Assembly: GCA_001584585.1 (NCBI GenBank)
Contig: LSYV01000016.1
Location: 2,217,617 to 2,281,616 of the forward strand
Length of the DNA stretch: 64,000 bases
Source of the DNA: Gonium pectorale
Lineage: Eukaryota; Chlorophyta; Chlorophyceae; Chlamydomonadales; Volvocaceae
Direction: 5' to 3'
Part shown: one piece after another, positions 48,830 through 61,700 of the stretch
How positions within the stretch are numbered: the stretch's first letter is position 1
Layout of the letters: each line of letters opens with the position of its first letter
Position numbers and translations under genes: made by a program
The notes under the pieces: generated by a model
Databases searched by the model: none
Told to the model about the DNA's origin: nothing
Seen by the model: the letters and a program-made list of their open reading frames with translations, nothing else

Positions 48830-49705
48830 AGGAGTCATCATAGTCATATTGATGCATGTTGGGGCGAAATAACCAAATGTAGGATGGGTTCAGGAATTGG
48901 GTTATCAGGGACAGGTGCGCAAGGCGTCTGGCTGAAGGGTTCGGGGCATGGATAGTCGAACTCGTGCACGACGTGGGAATCGGACAGACAGCTGAATGCA
49001 CGTCACGGCGCGTCGTAAAGGGTCTAGCGCGTCTTGGAGTCACCAGGCCTTGACTGTAATGGCTTGTATGTCGGGGAATGCAGCATTGCGCTGCAACCTG
49101 GCGTGTCGGAGGGCTTTGGCGACTACGGCTTACGAACGGCTTTATCGCACTAGGGCGTGTAGTACAGTCATTCCGATGTACATGGCCGGCACGAATCGGC
49201 TTCGAAAGCGCAAATGCAATGGGGAATGCAACGTGGCAGTTCTTCTGTGCTCGTTGCCGCTGTCAGAGGCTCCCTCTTTCTGTGCAGGTTTCTCTTTATT
49301 TCCAGCGGGGTCTGCACGTGTGATGGAAGCGGACCGTGGCGTGTTTCATTTTGACCCAAGGGCAGTGTGAAAGTGAATGCTATACCGAGACCGCCCTCTG
49401 TGTCCTTTGTCTGGAGCTCTTTCGTGGCGCCTCACATCCGCACCACGCAGCCTATAGCACATTCACGCAAATGCACCGGCATCAAGGCATGTCAGGTCTC
49501 ACGAGCGGCGGAATGCGGCATCAACCAGTACAGTATGGTATGGCTGATCAGCGCAGCCAGGCAGTAGTTTTAGCACTATCATGGTGCTCCTATGCCGACA
49601 TTGTACACGAGGTTACGAAGGACATAGCCGGATTTAACAGCGCATAGCCTGAATTCCGCTGGTGCTCGCCGCGAGGTTCGCCACGGTCGGCATTGGGCTC
49701 TTAGG
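48830..49705. other. Intergenic, convergent 3' ends (Kazal gene and TEX9)
   Basis: About 0.9 kb. TGTAA at 49055-49059 on the + strand lies about 225 nt beyond the Kazal-gene stop. No coding signature is seen. Short open frames at 48996-49647 have no recognisable content. Confidence 0.5.
49055..49059 (+). terminator. Candidate TGTAA poly(A) signal of the Kazal gene
   Basis: TGTAA pentamer about 225 nt past the stop codon at 48829, at a distance typical of algal 3' UTRs. Supported only by motif and position. Confidence 0.4.
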
Positions 49706-52210
49706 CTATGTGGCGCCCATCTCCAGCGTTTTGAGAAATTCCTCCTCACTGAACTGCAGTGCCCGCGCAGCCTCCAGGTGCACCTTCTGCCGCTTGAGCA
49801 CCTGCGGAGATGGAGAAATGGTGGACATGCACTCTTTAAGCACGAACCCTATGGTAGCCCGCATCAAATCCGTACCCATACAAACGATACGAGGACGGGC
49901 TCATGTTCTCGAGCTTAGAGCACGAAATTCCAGGAGACACCGAACAGTTATAAACTTTGGTATGCTCAACGTCTAGGTAGTGCATATAGTCAGGCCCTCT
50001 TACAAGTGACCGTCACCGGTGCCGCGGTGCACCTGGGGTATAATACCACCTCCTTTGCTCAGGTCAACCGAAAAGGGATATCGCATGTTGTATGCAGAGC
50101 CTCACACCCAAACCCTTAGATGACGTCTTCATCTCATTGCCCTTGAACGCCACCCCAGGCCGCACCTCTATGAGCTTGAGCTGTTTCTTGAAGGCGGTGA
50201 TGAGCTCTGAGCGCTGCCGCTCGAGCTTGCGGTTCTCCGTCAGCAGACGCCCGGTGTCCTGTGCAGCGCTGCCCTTGGCGTCGCGCTCCTGCACACAGTG
50301 TGCGCACATATCGATACAACTATGCGCTGAGCGGCTGCTACAATCGGATTGGTTAAGGTCCCACGAGAGCCGAGGCAACATGTAAAACACATGGGCCAGG
50401 CGCGCGGTACTGAAAGCATCGGGCGTGCGAATAGCGGCACATGCGCTTGGCTAGCCGCACCTGGGCGCGGACCTCATTCAGCAGCTGCTTGTAGCGCTCC
50501 ACCTCTTCTAGCGCCCGCTGGAGGCGCACGTCGCGCGCCCGGACCTGAGGGGCAGGACTACCAGTTCAGGCACATGCGCTTGCACTAATGGGGGAGACGA
50601 GCGAGCCTCGAACACACTTGGAATACAGTAGGGGCTGGGAGCGTCAGTGCATCGCCATCACCCGAGACCGGTAAACCAAGCTCACCTCGGCCTCTGCGGC
50701 CCTGCGATCGCGTTCCGCCCGGCTGTCGGCCTTGGCGAGCTCCCGCGCCTGAACAAAAGGGAATGGCGCGTTACCGGGGTAATCTTAAACGCTCTGGCGG
50801 TCTAGACTGATCAGCCATCAGCTATGCGCTCAACTACCAATAGGCAGCCGGCGGATTAGATAAACCATCCATGTCAAATGAACCCTTTAACAGGGAGCCC
50901 ACCTGTGACTCGGTGCTCCGGGCAGCAGACTCCGCTTCCGCGGCCTGCCGCTTTGCACGGTCGAGCTGTGGTTCAGGGCCAGGAGACATAGTAGGAGGGA
51001 TCCGTTGACGGGACGGCTGCAATTGCCATGATATGCACATGACCTCTGTTCCCGTTGCCCACCGTGACGTCAACCTGCTAAAAAGCCCCACCTGACTTTC
51101 GAGAGACTTCTTTTCTCGCGCCCAGTTGGCCGCTTGGTTGCGCAGGTCCTTAAGCTCACGGAGCGTTTCCATGAGCTGCTTTTCTCGGTCTGCAACAAGG
51201 CATTTGAAAAGGTCCTCTTGTTCCACCACAACAATGTACAAGGCCATTCATGTTTAGCCCAAACATCTGCATGCTCTCAATCACTCGGTACGAGACCAAA
51301 TCAGAATGCAGCACAGCCGGAACGAGAAACCCGGTGCGCACCCAGCAGCGCGCGGTTGGAGCGGCTGAGCTCTTCTTCCAGTCCGCGGATGCGTGCCTTG
51401 TGGAGGCGCAATGACGCCTCGGGCTGGCCGGGAACGTCCAGAAGAGAGGCGCTGGGGCCAGAGCTGCCCGGCCCATCCTCGCTGCCCGCAGCCACTGCAT
51501 CAACTGGCCGGCGCGCTGCCGCGCCGGGGTCCACGCTGGCACGGCGGCCTGCGCCTGTGCTAGCACTGACAGCCACCACAGGTCCGCCTGGCCGGCGCGC
51601 CGCAGGCCGATGCTGTTGTTCCGGGTGCAGCTGGGCCTTATTGAGAGGCGGCCCTTGTGAGCGGCCGCAGGACGCCCGCACTTGAGCCCCAGCGGCTGCC
51701 GGTGTCAGCACATCGTCTATTCCTATGCTGCTGCACGACTCGCCACGCATGGGCGCGTGTTCTGTGGCACCACGTACATTGCCCGCTGCCAGCCCGTAAC
51801 CTCCAAGACCATCGTGCTGATCAAGACCATAACTGATACCGGCGTCTGCCATTCCGCCAGCCTCGTCTCCTCCGGCCGATCCCACACGTTGCAATACATC
51901 CTGAATGTTCCGTTGAACCATTTCGTCCAGCTCTCGCTCATCGTCAGCAGAGCGCTGCAGCACGTCGTCCTTCAAATGTTTGCATACGTAGGTTGGGGGA
52001 ACAGGTGAGGGTGGTTCGGCGGAAGTACGAAAGCTTTATGGCTGGACACCCTCTCCGGGGTCCCCGCGAGCCGGGGCATGCTCGACCCTTGGGACCCCCG
52101 CCCGTAATCGGGAGACCCAACCAGGAGGACACAGCCCGGCAGACTCGCACCTCGTAATCATATGAGCTTTCGCGGAAGTGCGCGGATCCGCCGTAAGCAA
52201 AGTTAGCCAT
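49706..52210 (-). CDS. TEX9: TEX9 homologue (centriolar-satellite/cilium-associated coiled coil)
   Basis: Eight exons: 52210-52151, 51969-51342, 51189-51092, 50965-50903, 50748-50686, 50544-50461, 50288-50166 and 49801-49706; 404 aa, close to the length of animal TEX9. All phases agree. The diagnostic C-terminus is well conserved: ERQRSELITAFKKQLKLIE joined to VLKRQKVHLEAARALQFSEE and EFLKTLEMGAT, followed by the stop. The middle is coiled coil (REKQLMETLRELKDLRNQAA); the N-terminal third, exon 2, is acidic then Ala/Gly/Pro-rich. TEX9 in animals is associated with centriolar satellites and cilia, and the family is largely restricted to organisms with centrioles, so this alga probably makes flagella at some stage (inference). 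The gene is divergent from MSH6, with start codons 540 bp apart. Confidence 0.88.
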
Positions 52211-52749
52211 GTTGGACCGCTCCCGCGGCCCTCCACCCTGGAATGCTCTGATGGCAACAATTTACGTTTACAAAAGCTTTATAGTCGTGGTCGAGCTATG
52301 GTCCAGGTGGCATCCTTTGGAAAAGGAGCGTTGGCAGCGAGTACATATAGTGGAGTTGGTTACAAGGTTTCTGGGATTCACCTTTCTGCAACTCTTCTGC
52401 GCCTTCTCTCGGGAAGGCCCTCTCGTTTGAACCCTGCTGTACGCTCAAGATGGATCCGAAAATACCCGACCGAGAACCAAAGCGACCAAAGCTCATCAGC
52501 CCTACGACACTCGACACGACGCAGTGTCGGCGACTTGCGGCAACCCGCGCGCAATTCACATTTTGCGCGGGATAGTGTTTCAAAGGAGCAGACTGGTTAC
52601 GCCTATCAAGTGTCAGAACCAGTTTTGAAAGCATCTAACCGGCGATATCGCCGGGCGTAAGCTTGCCAGAAGGCCAATCCGCTTCCGGGCGGGAAGAGGG
52701 ACCTGCCCTTCACGAGCTGCGGCGTGCGTATGCGCGATTTGGGTATGTA
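52211..52749. promoter_or_regulatory. Bidirectional promoter between TEX9 (-) and MSH6 (+)
   Basis: Only 539 bp separate the two start codons, so both promoters and both 5' UTRs fit in this segment. It is AT-richer than the flanking exons and contains a TTTTGCGCGGGA element near 52560-52571 that resembles an E2F site (TTTSSCGC), plausible for a DNA-repair gene expressed in S phase. The E2F reading is motif inspection only. Confidence 0.45.
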
Positions 52750-55700
52750 ATGAACAGCACAACGGCAAAGATGAAGCAGAAGCAGATTAGCCAGTTCTTT
52801 GGGGCATCGGCCAAGAAGGATGAGGGCCCAAAGTCGACACAGGCGAAGATCTCGTCCTTCTTCGGCGGGGGCTCAAAGACTCCAGGCGAGTGCCGTGGTA
52901 TGGGAGCTGCGTGATTGCCGAGAGGCCTCCCGCGGTGTTTGTAACGGTACTGTGCTTGGGTTGAGGTGGACGTGTTTGCATCCTTCACACGTGCACCCGG
53001 TACTTTGGCGCTTCATTTCTATGACCTGATTTCATACCATTGTCCCCTCACCAGGCTCAAAAACCCCTGGTGGTCTGACCGCAACACCCGGAGGCGCCGA
53101 CCCTGGTGCAACGCCCACTCCGCGTCCTGACAAGGAGGCGGACCCCATGGACGACGGCGGAGCCGCGGTTGGCGCGCCTTCCGATGCCAAGGAGCCCCCC
53201 GGAGCTGGCGTCGCCAAGGCCGAGAAGCTCTCCAAGCCGGCCACCAAGCTGCCTGCTGGCGGCAGCACTAGCAAGCCTAAGCCCGCCTCCAAACGTGCTG
53301 GCAGTGGCGATGCTGCCAAGACTAAGGCGGCGGCCTCGGGGAAAGCGAAGGGGAAGGCCAGCGGCATGAAGCGGCTCCGGAAGGTGGTCCTCGAGGACGA
53401 CGAGGAGGGCATGGGCGATGCGGCGACTGCTGGGCTGGAGGATGACGTTGAGGACGCTCAACTTGAGGACAGCGACTACGAGGAAGGTGGGTGCGCTCGG
53501 GCTAGGCGTTCTAGTCAAAGGGAATACTACCGGTTACCGAGTGGGGCGGGGTATGACACGCACTGGCTCCGCCTCCCTGTCAAGGTGCGGCAACGTCAGC
53601 GAGGGGTCAATGACAGGGCGCAGACAGTCGGTTGTTAACAAGCCACGGGTACAGCACCGCCGGCACTGCACGCGCGGGAGTGCACCGTGATCCGGTGCAC
53701 TCGGCAGTACGAGTCCACCGGGCTGAAGCGTTGCCCTCACACAAACCCTTTGCATCTTGCATTTGACGCGTCTTCTTTTGTGACGATGGCACTGTACACT
53801 GTGTTGTTACCCCGCCGCTGGGATAGTCATGGCGCTTGTCTTCCCGTGAAATGTTGAAGAGTTGCAGCTCTCCTGGCTGAATTGCAGAGGCGAGCGGCAG
53901 TGACGAGGACTTCTCGGCCGACGAGGAAGATGACGACGACGAGGATGAGGATGACGAAGAGGCAGAGGAGGAAGACGAGGACGTGAACGTTGGGGGCAAG
54001 CGGAAGCGACCCCCCAGCAAGGTGAGAGCCGTGCCTTGCATCAGTACTGGTCCTTGCCTCACCCACGGAGCAAGGCACGAAATGCAGAGCCGGATCTTGT
54101 GCATGCGCTGCCACATGTCTTGTATGAACCATAATTGCAACGAGGTCAGCATAAAGGATTAGCGGCATGTCATGTATTATTCGTAATACTCGGAGATGCG
54201 TTCATTGCAGCCAGCAACAGCCATCGCCATGTATTATTCGTAATACTCGGAGATGCGTTCATTGCAGCCAGCAACAGCCATCGCCATTCTCCATGCATGC
54301 AGGCTTCCGGCGCGGCCAAGCGGCTGCAGGGAGGGGCCAAGGGCAAAGCGGCGCCCGCTGGTGCCTCCACCCCAGCGGGCGCGCGCACCCCGGCTGCCGT
54401 CTCTGGCCGCCTCCGCCCTGACGGGACGCCAGCCGGCACCGCATCCAAGGGGCCGGCTTCAGCGACCGCGGGCGGGGTGGAGCGCTTTAGCGCTGCCGCA
54501 CTCGCAACGCCAGCCACGGGTACAACGGCGGTAGGGCCATACGGCTCTGCCGGGCGCTCTCATCGCAGCACCGGTGGGAACAGTTCCTCTGGGTGCGGGA
54601 CGCCCTCATCGGTCCGCAGCCTCCGCTCCCTGGCGGACGACACGCCCAGCAAGTCGCAAGGTACGTCCTCTGCGGCACGGTTCTTCGGCAGTGCTTCTGT
54701 GGTGATTCTTGCATTGGCAAGTGCCGCATCCTTTCATACAGTGCGATTATGTGTTAAACACTGTGTGCCGCGGATGTGCCAGCATGCTCCCCAGGACTGC
54801 TGCCCTGCAGTCTCCCCGGGTGTTGCTGGGGTCTTGAGAAACCCCTCCCCTCCAACGCAACCGCCTTGCATGGATCCCGCTCCCAGGCACCTCGGAGTTG
54901 ACGCTGGGCGTGGCTGCGAGCACGGACGGGGACGCGGCGCGCTTCGCGGACCGCATGGCCTCGCGCTTTCCTTTCCTGCACCCGGACGCTATTAAGGACG
55001 CAGAGAGGCGCCGGCCCGACGACCCTGAGTACGACCCGCGCACGCTGCACATCCCGCCCAACTGGTGCGCGGCGGGCTCTGCGGCTCCGTGGTGAATGGC
55101 CAGTGGGAATACCAAAGCTGCCGCATTTGCTGGGTGGTGCAGGGTCGAGTTACTGCGGTATGGGTAACGCTGTGGTGTTTCCTGTCTGTCCCGGCGGCCT
55201 AAGGTTCAAGGAGGCCAAGATCAGCGAGGCCCAGCAGCAGTGGTGGAACTTCAAGTCGTATAACTTTGACAGCGTGCTCCTCTTCAAAGTGGGCAAGTTC
55301 TACGAGGTGCGTTGCCGTGCGGGTGCGCTCTGCTTCCACGCGCGTCCTGCACGCAGATGGAACAGCATGCGCGTGCACTCTGAAGTTCACCCGCGCTTGG
55401 AACACCCCCGAGTCACGCGTTTGCGTCTTAACGGCCTCACAATAGGCATGCACGAGACGTACACACCGCAGGCCGCAGACCCGAAGGCAGTTGGAACCTG
55501 CTGGTCCGCAGCAACTCCACACGTCCCGGCGGAGTTTCGTTCGTGTCATCATCCCTATGTATTTCGATTTTGCCCTCGGGTGCCGGTGTCGTGCCAGATG
55601 TTCGAGATGGACGCGTACGTGGGCGTGGACACGCTGGGCCTCACCTTCATGAAGGGCGAGCAGCCGCACGCAGGCTTCCCGGAGGTCAAGTACGCGGACA

Positions 55701-58700
55701 TGGTGCGTGTGGGGGGCGGACATGCAGGGGTAGCAGGGGGCCGCTTGCTATGTAATAAAACCGGAAACCACTTTTCCGGGGGCAGCGGGCTCTCAGCCCA
55801 GGATGGCCACTCACCACTGTCACTTTCATTGTTCTCTGTGAGCGCTCTGTCGCCACTGACGCCTTGACAAGTACGACCTGTGTTTGCAATGCAGGCAGAA
55901 AGGCTGGCGAGGGCGGGATACCGCGTGGTGGTCGTCGAGCAGGTGGGACTACTCCTTAGATTCGGGTCATTCTGAAGCAAAGGGTCGTGCGACGATGACG
56001 GAGGACCCAGTCCATGGTATCTGACATGATGTGCACGACCGCATACAACTCGTACAGCCTGCGTCCAAGACACGATTGTCCAGCCAAACCCACTGTGCTG
56101 ACTGTGGGCTACTCCGCTGCAGACGGAGACGCCCGAGATGCTGGCCAAGCGGAACGAGCAGCGCAAGCAACAGGGCAAGAAAATGGTGCGCCAGCTGTCG
56201 TATCCAGATATGCGCAGACTGGCTTTGGAGGCACCTTCAACCGAAGGAACTAGGGCACGGAAGAGTGGGCTTATGTACGCATGTTCATCCTAGCTTGTTG
56301 GTTCGCCAGGCCAAGCCTGAACTCTGTCCTCGCTCCCTGGCCCTCAGTGCAACGTGGTCGACCGTCAGAAGGTGGCAGTCCTGAGCCGGGGCACACTGGT
56401 GGACGCTGAAATGGTGTCGTCACGGACCGACGCAGCATACGTCCTTGCAGGTAAGACGGAGCGTACGGGCGTAGCGCGCCCCCAACGGGTCACAGCCCTA
56501 GGATTGCACCACGCGGGCTTGACACAGCCCTAGGATTGCACCACGCGGGCTTGACATAGAAGGGTTGCAGCAGGTTCAACGCTTTCAGACCGTATCCCAA
56601 ACTTTGACCAAGCCATGTCGAGGCGGCGTTGCAAAACCTTCCATGGCCCCTGCCGCCACAGTGGCGGAGATGCCCGTCGAGACTTCCGGAGAGGATAACA
56701 TAGAAGTCGGCAACGGCGGCAGCATCCGGATCGGGCTCTGTGCCGTGGACGCTGCCTCGGGCCAGGTGCGTTGCTGATGGCCAGATTTCGCATTGCAGTG
56801 TGTTCGCCTCTTTTTCCCCTTGTGCCAGCATCGGAATAGGTCCCTGAGACAATTTTACGACAGCAGCATCCGGATACGCTCGGCATTGAAGACAGAGCAA
56901 GACAGCCCGCACAGAGTTACCCGTAATTTGAAATGCAACACTGTCTGTACCCCACCGCGCCCAGGTGCTGCTGGGCGAATTCGTTGACGACGACGTGCGT
57001 TCCACGCTCCGCACGCAGCTGACATCACTGCAGCCACAGGTACGTTGGGGCCGAGCTAGTTTTCGGCATTGCGAATGAGGGAACGTTTGGTGCACGTGCT
57101 TCGACAGACTTCGCGTCCTACAGAGCGTGAGCGCCGCGTCACGTCTCTGTCTTGTTGGCGGGTGGCCTGTGTTTTACTATGTTTAACAACATTCGTTTGG
57201 ACCGCCTGCCTGTCCGGTGAAGGAGCTGGTGCTGCCCCGGAAGCCGCTAAGCTCCACGACATCCCACGTGCTGCGCAACGGCATCCGTGACCCAAGGGTC
57301 ACCACGATGCGCGGGACCGCTGGCGACTGGGGCGCGGAAAAGACGTACCGGGTGAGGGAAGCGCACGCAGCGTTGAATGGCAGTTTCGTGCTAGTAACCG
57401 TTCGCAGCGCCCGGGACCCTTCGGTCTAGGAAGGACACTTACTCAATGGGCCTCAAAGTTTGGTCCCTTGTGGCCAAACTTCAGCATCCTCCTGTTGAGA
57501 CCATGGTGTCCATGTACCGGTGAATTGAAATGCTCGTGCCCACACGTTCCTTGGTGCAGTGCCTGCGCGATCGCCAGTACTTCACGGCCAGCGCCGCCAG
57601 CAAGGCCGAGGAGGAGGACGGCAAGGCCATGGCTGTCGACAGCGAGGCAGGAGCCTCCTGCGCCCCAGCTCCCCCGGAGCTGGACCCCTCGAAACGCTGG
57701 CCCGAGCTGCTGCAGCGCATGGTTGCCGACGGGGTGGCGTCCAGGCCCGCGGCTATGGCTGCTCTCGGGGGCATCATCGCATTCCTAACGGTGGGGCGAT
57801 CTTATCTGACGCTCTGACATAAAGCACTGCAGGAGCTTGCCACTTAAGATACTTGAGTGCAGCGCTTGCAGGTCCAGATTGCGGAACATGGATTCAGTGG
57901 CAGCATTGTTCCGTGCTCCAAGTTAACACCGTGCAATCCGGTTCGTGCGCTTGTGCAGGATTGCCTGCTGGACCGGGCCGTACTGCCGCTGGGGCGCTTT
58001 GAGGAGCTCCCCGCCCTCGCGCCGCAGCTCGTGGGAGAGGCGGGTGCAGATGGCTTGGACTCGTATGGACCTCTGTATATGTCCCTCAACGGCGCTGCGC
58101 TGGAGAACCTTGAGATCCTGGAGAATAACGACGGCGGCTCATCGGGTGAGTCTAGGCTTTGGCGTCGTGAAGCCGTATTTTATATGCGACTGCATTCTCT
58201 GAGTCATGCGTCTTACATCATTAAGCGTTTGAGATGCTGAAAACGGACATGATGATGGGCTTTAGCAGTCCGTGTTCCCATGGATAAGCCGCAACCGGTG
58301 CACCCCGCTCGCCCATCTCTTCCCACGGTCTGTAGGCACGCTCCTGTCGGTTTTGGACCACTGCTGCACCCCGTTCGGGCGGCGCCGACTGCGCCAGTGG
58401 CTATGCCGCCCGCTGGGGCGTATCAAAGACATCGAAGCGCGGCAGGACGCTGTAGCGGCGCTGACAGGCGACTTGGCGGAGGCGGCAGGCCAGGCGCGAA
58501 AGATGCTAGCCGGTGAGCGTTGCACTGTAGGAGCACTTCCACTGCTTTCCCATGGCACAGCTCCTGGTGCAAAGCGTGTGGAGAATGGGACACCAACGGC
58601 ACGGTGTTGTCGGCAGGATCCACTTATTCTGAGGCCTTTAGGTGGGCCTGGGGCTTGTACAAGGGAGCATTGAACGTTCCTCTGAAGCATTCGCACCTCC

Positions 58701-61700
58701 AAACCCGTTCCAAGTCCCTCCACGCTTTTCGCATCTCCGCCTGCAGGTGTCTCCGACCTGGAGCGCGCCATCACCCGGCTGCATGCGTCCACGGTGGAGG
58801 GCGCTCTGGGCCGTGACGCAGCACATGTGATCCTGTACGAGGACGCCGGCAAACGGCGCGTTGCGGCGCTGAGCGGGGCGCTCAAGGACCTGCGCTCGGC
58901 GCACGCGGCCTTGGCCAAACTGCGCGCCGCGATGCAAGCGGGCGCAGGTGCCGGCAGTGCACTGCTGCAGAAGATCGTCATGGAGCGTGAGTTGGGGTTG
59001 GGAACATTTTCATATGTGACCCGACAACTTGCGGCCGGGCGGCTGCTCACTGAGTGTCTAGTGTCCCCCACTCTCGCATAACGTTTTGTTCCCTCCCTTC
59101 GTTGCGGTTCGTGCGTCCTGACAAAGTTTGTTGTAATGGCACTTGGGGCGGCTTTCCTTCGGCAACACGACTTTGCAGGCTGCCGTCCTGATGAGGTCGC
59201 CTCAACGCTCGAGGCCCTGGAAAGCGCGACGGACTGGAAGGAGGCGGCTCAGACTGGGCGGGCGGTGCCGGAGCCGGTACGTCCGTTGCGGGAAGGACAA
59301 TGCGGCCCGCAATGCATTATGTAACTGTCCCCTCTCTGTCTTCCCCGAGTATTCCAGGAATTCTTCTCTCTCGTCCAATGATCATTCCTTTCCTTCTCAC
59401 CGCCCTCAGGGCGTGGACGAGGGCTACGACGCAGCCGTGGACGCCGTGGACGCGGCGAACGCTCAGCTGCAGGATTACATGAAAGAGGTGCGCTCAATAA
59501 TCAGCCTTGTGAGAATCCTGCGGCAACTGTTATGAAGTCATAGGAGGTAGCCTGCTGTGGATTGGAGCCATAAACCTGTCAGCATCTGCATGTACGTCAC
59601 GCCCTTGAGCACATCCCACAGTGCTTACGTTCTCCTCACCGTGTCTTCTGCAGGTCCGGCAGAAGCTCAACTGTCGAGAGGTGTCGTGGGTGTCGGTCAA
59701 CAAGGACAGCCACCTGCTGGAGGTGCCCGACGCGGTCGCGGCCCGCATCGGAGGAGACTTCCAGCTGGTGGGCAACCGCAAGGGCTACAAGCGGTAGGTG
59801 CGGCGGGAGTTGCATGCCCGCGTGCTATGGCGAGAACCACACTACGCTGTAGGTCCAGGGGTGAGAGAGTCGCATGGAGCATCATGGAGACGCTCGTGCA
59901 TGTGAAGTCTTGAATGCTGTATCCGACGACGCTGGAGCATGTGCCGGCCGTGCAGCATTTTGTTACGAAATCGGAATTCCGGGCTGACCCACATTGACGA
60001 CACCGACAACTGACATAGGGCTGCGCACGTCTGGAAGTGCTGTGCACAACCCGTGTACGCACGTCGAAGCCGTACATGGGCACGGACGGGGAGCGGTTTG
60101 CTTGACGCGACCGGTTTTTAGGCCGATTCACAATCCAACCAATCCATGGGCTTGACAAAACCGACGTGCGTCTTGCTTCACGTCCAGCGATATGCCATCA
60201 CGGGCCATGGGCATGCAACTCCAAAAGAGACACGCATACTGCATGGCTACACTGAGCGGGAAGGGTTCATCAGGCGTGAATAAGAGGTGTCCGAGCGCCA
60301 GGATTCATGCTTCGAGTGTAAGCTTGAGCACCCTGACCGTGTGAAGCCGTGTCAGATGTCCACCGTATCCACTGTTTGGATTTAGCCAGATGACCGGGTT
60401 TAGTACCGCGATTCCGATGACTTGCATCCTTGCGGTGAATCTTCGCGCCCCCAGATACACATCGACGAAGCTCAAACGGCTGGTTGCCGAGTACGACCGA
60501 GTTGTGGAGAAGCGGGAGCAGGCGCTGTCCGGCATCCTTGCGGTGAGGCGCATAGACGTGGCCCGAGGGATGCAGCTCGCAATCGGACTTGCAGTAAGAA
60601 TGCTAAAGGCGCAGGTTTGGACCACTGGATGAAGGGTCAGTGGGTCGGTTTGGGTTATAATGGTCTTCGCAAAAATATTCTCATAGCCTTGACAAGAAGC
60701 CCTTGAAGCATTTGCGAAGATCGCTTGCTCCCGCTCCCTGCCCTCTGCAGAGCCTGGTGGTTCGCTTTGTGCAGCACCGCAGCCTGTGGGTGGGGCTGGT
60801 GGAAGCCGTGGCAGAGGCGGATGCTCTATTCTCCCTTGCTGCACATGCCATGTCGGCATCTGACGGCGGTCCCATGTGCCGCCCGTGCTTGGTGCTGCGC
60901 GCTCCTCAAGGCACTGGTGGTGGTAACGGGGGCATCTTTGAGGCAGTCGCACTGCGCCATCCCGCTGGCATCGGCGGCCGCAACAACGGAGCTTTTGTGC
61001 CCAACGACGTGTGCCTTGGGGGCCGGCTGCGCGACGGCGCGGGGCCGGCCGAGGTGGAGGCGGCGCCGCCTTTCGTGCTGCTATCGGGCCCTAACATGGG
61101 TGGCAAGAGCACCCTCCTCCGGCAGGTCTGCCTCGCTACGGTGCTGGCGCAGGTGAGGGCATGAGCGCTTTTCCACGGTGCTAAACCGTCAATGTGATGG
61201 GCAAGCGCAGATGACAGGACCCGACATTTCCGTCACGCACTCCGGCATACCGCAAGTAAGGCATGCACACAGGTGCCCGTCCGATGTGCGTGAGATCGGG
61301 TGTGGCTGCTGCGGCGGCGGCGGTACAACACGCATTTCGTTGTCAGCGTTACTGTCTATCTTCTCTCGGTCTTCCTACCTTATTTGTTACTAATTGTTTA
61401 GCACTTCGGTCGTATGACTCCTCTTGGTACCCCCTTGCAGGTGGGCGCCTGCGTGCCCGCAGAATCGCTGACGCTTAGCCCCGTTGACGCGCTCTTTGTG
61501 CGCATGGGGGCTCGCGACTCGATCATGACCGGCCAGTCAACCTTCTTCATCGAGCTGGCCGAAACGGCCGCCATGCTGGCGCGAGCGACCAGCGAGTAAG
61601 GCGGAAAGGGGGCCGGGAGAGACACGCTGGGGGAGAAACACTGTACCTTCTGATTATGTGGTGCAGCGTACGGATATGGAATACTCAGGCATTCCAGGGC

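Noticed and set aside
54135..54995. Single 286-codon plus-strand frame through MSH6 exons 4-5
   Set aside because: It starts inside the intronic 57-bp duplication and reads through intron 4; only its middle (54303-54660) is exon sequence.
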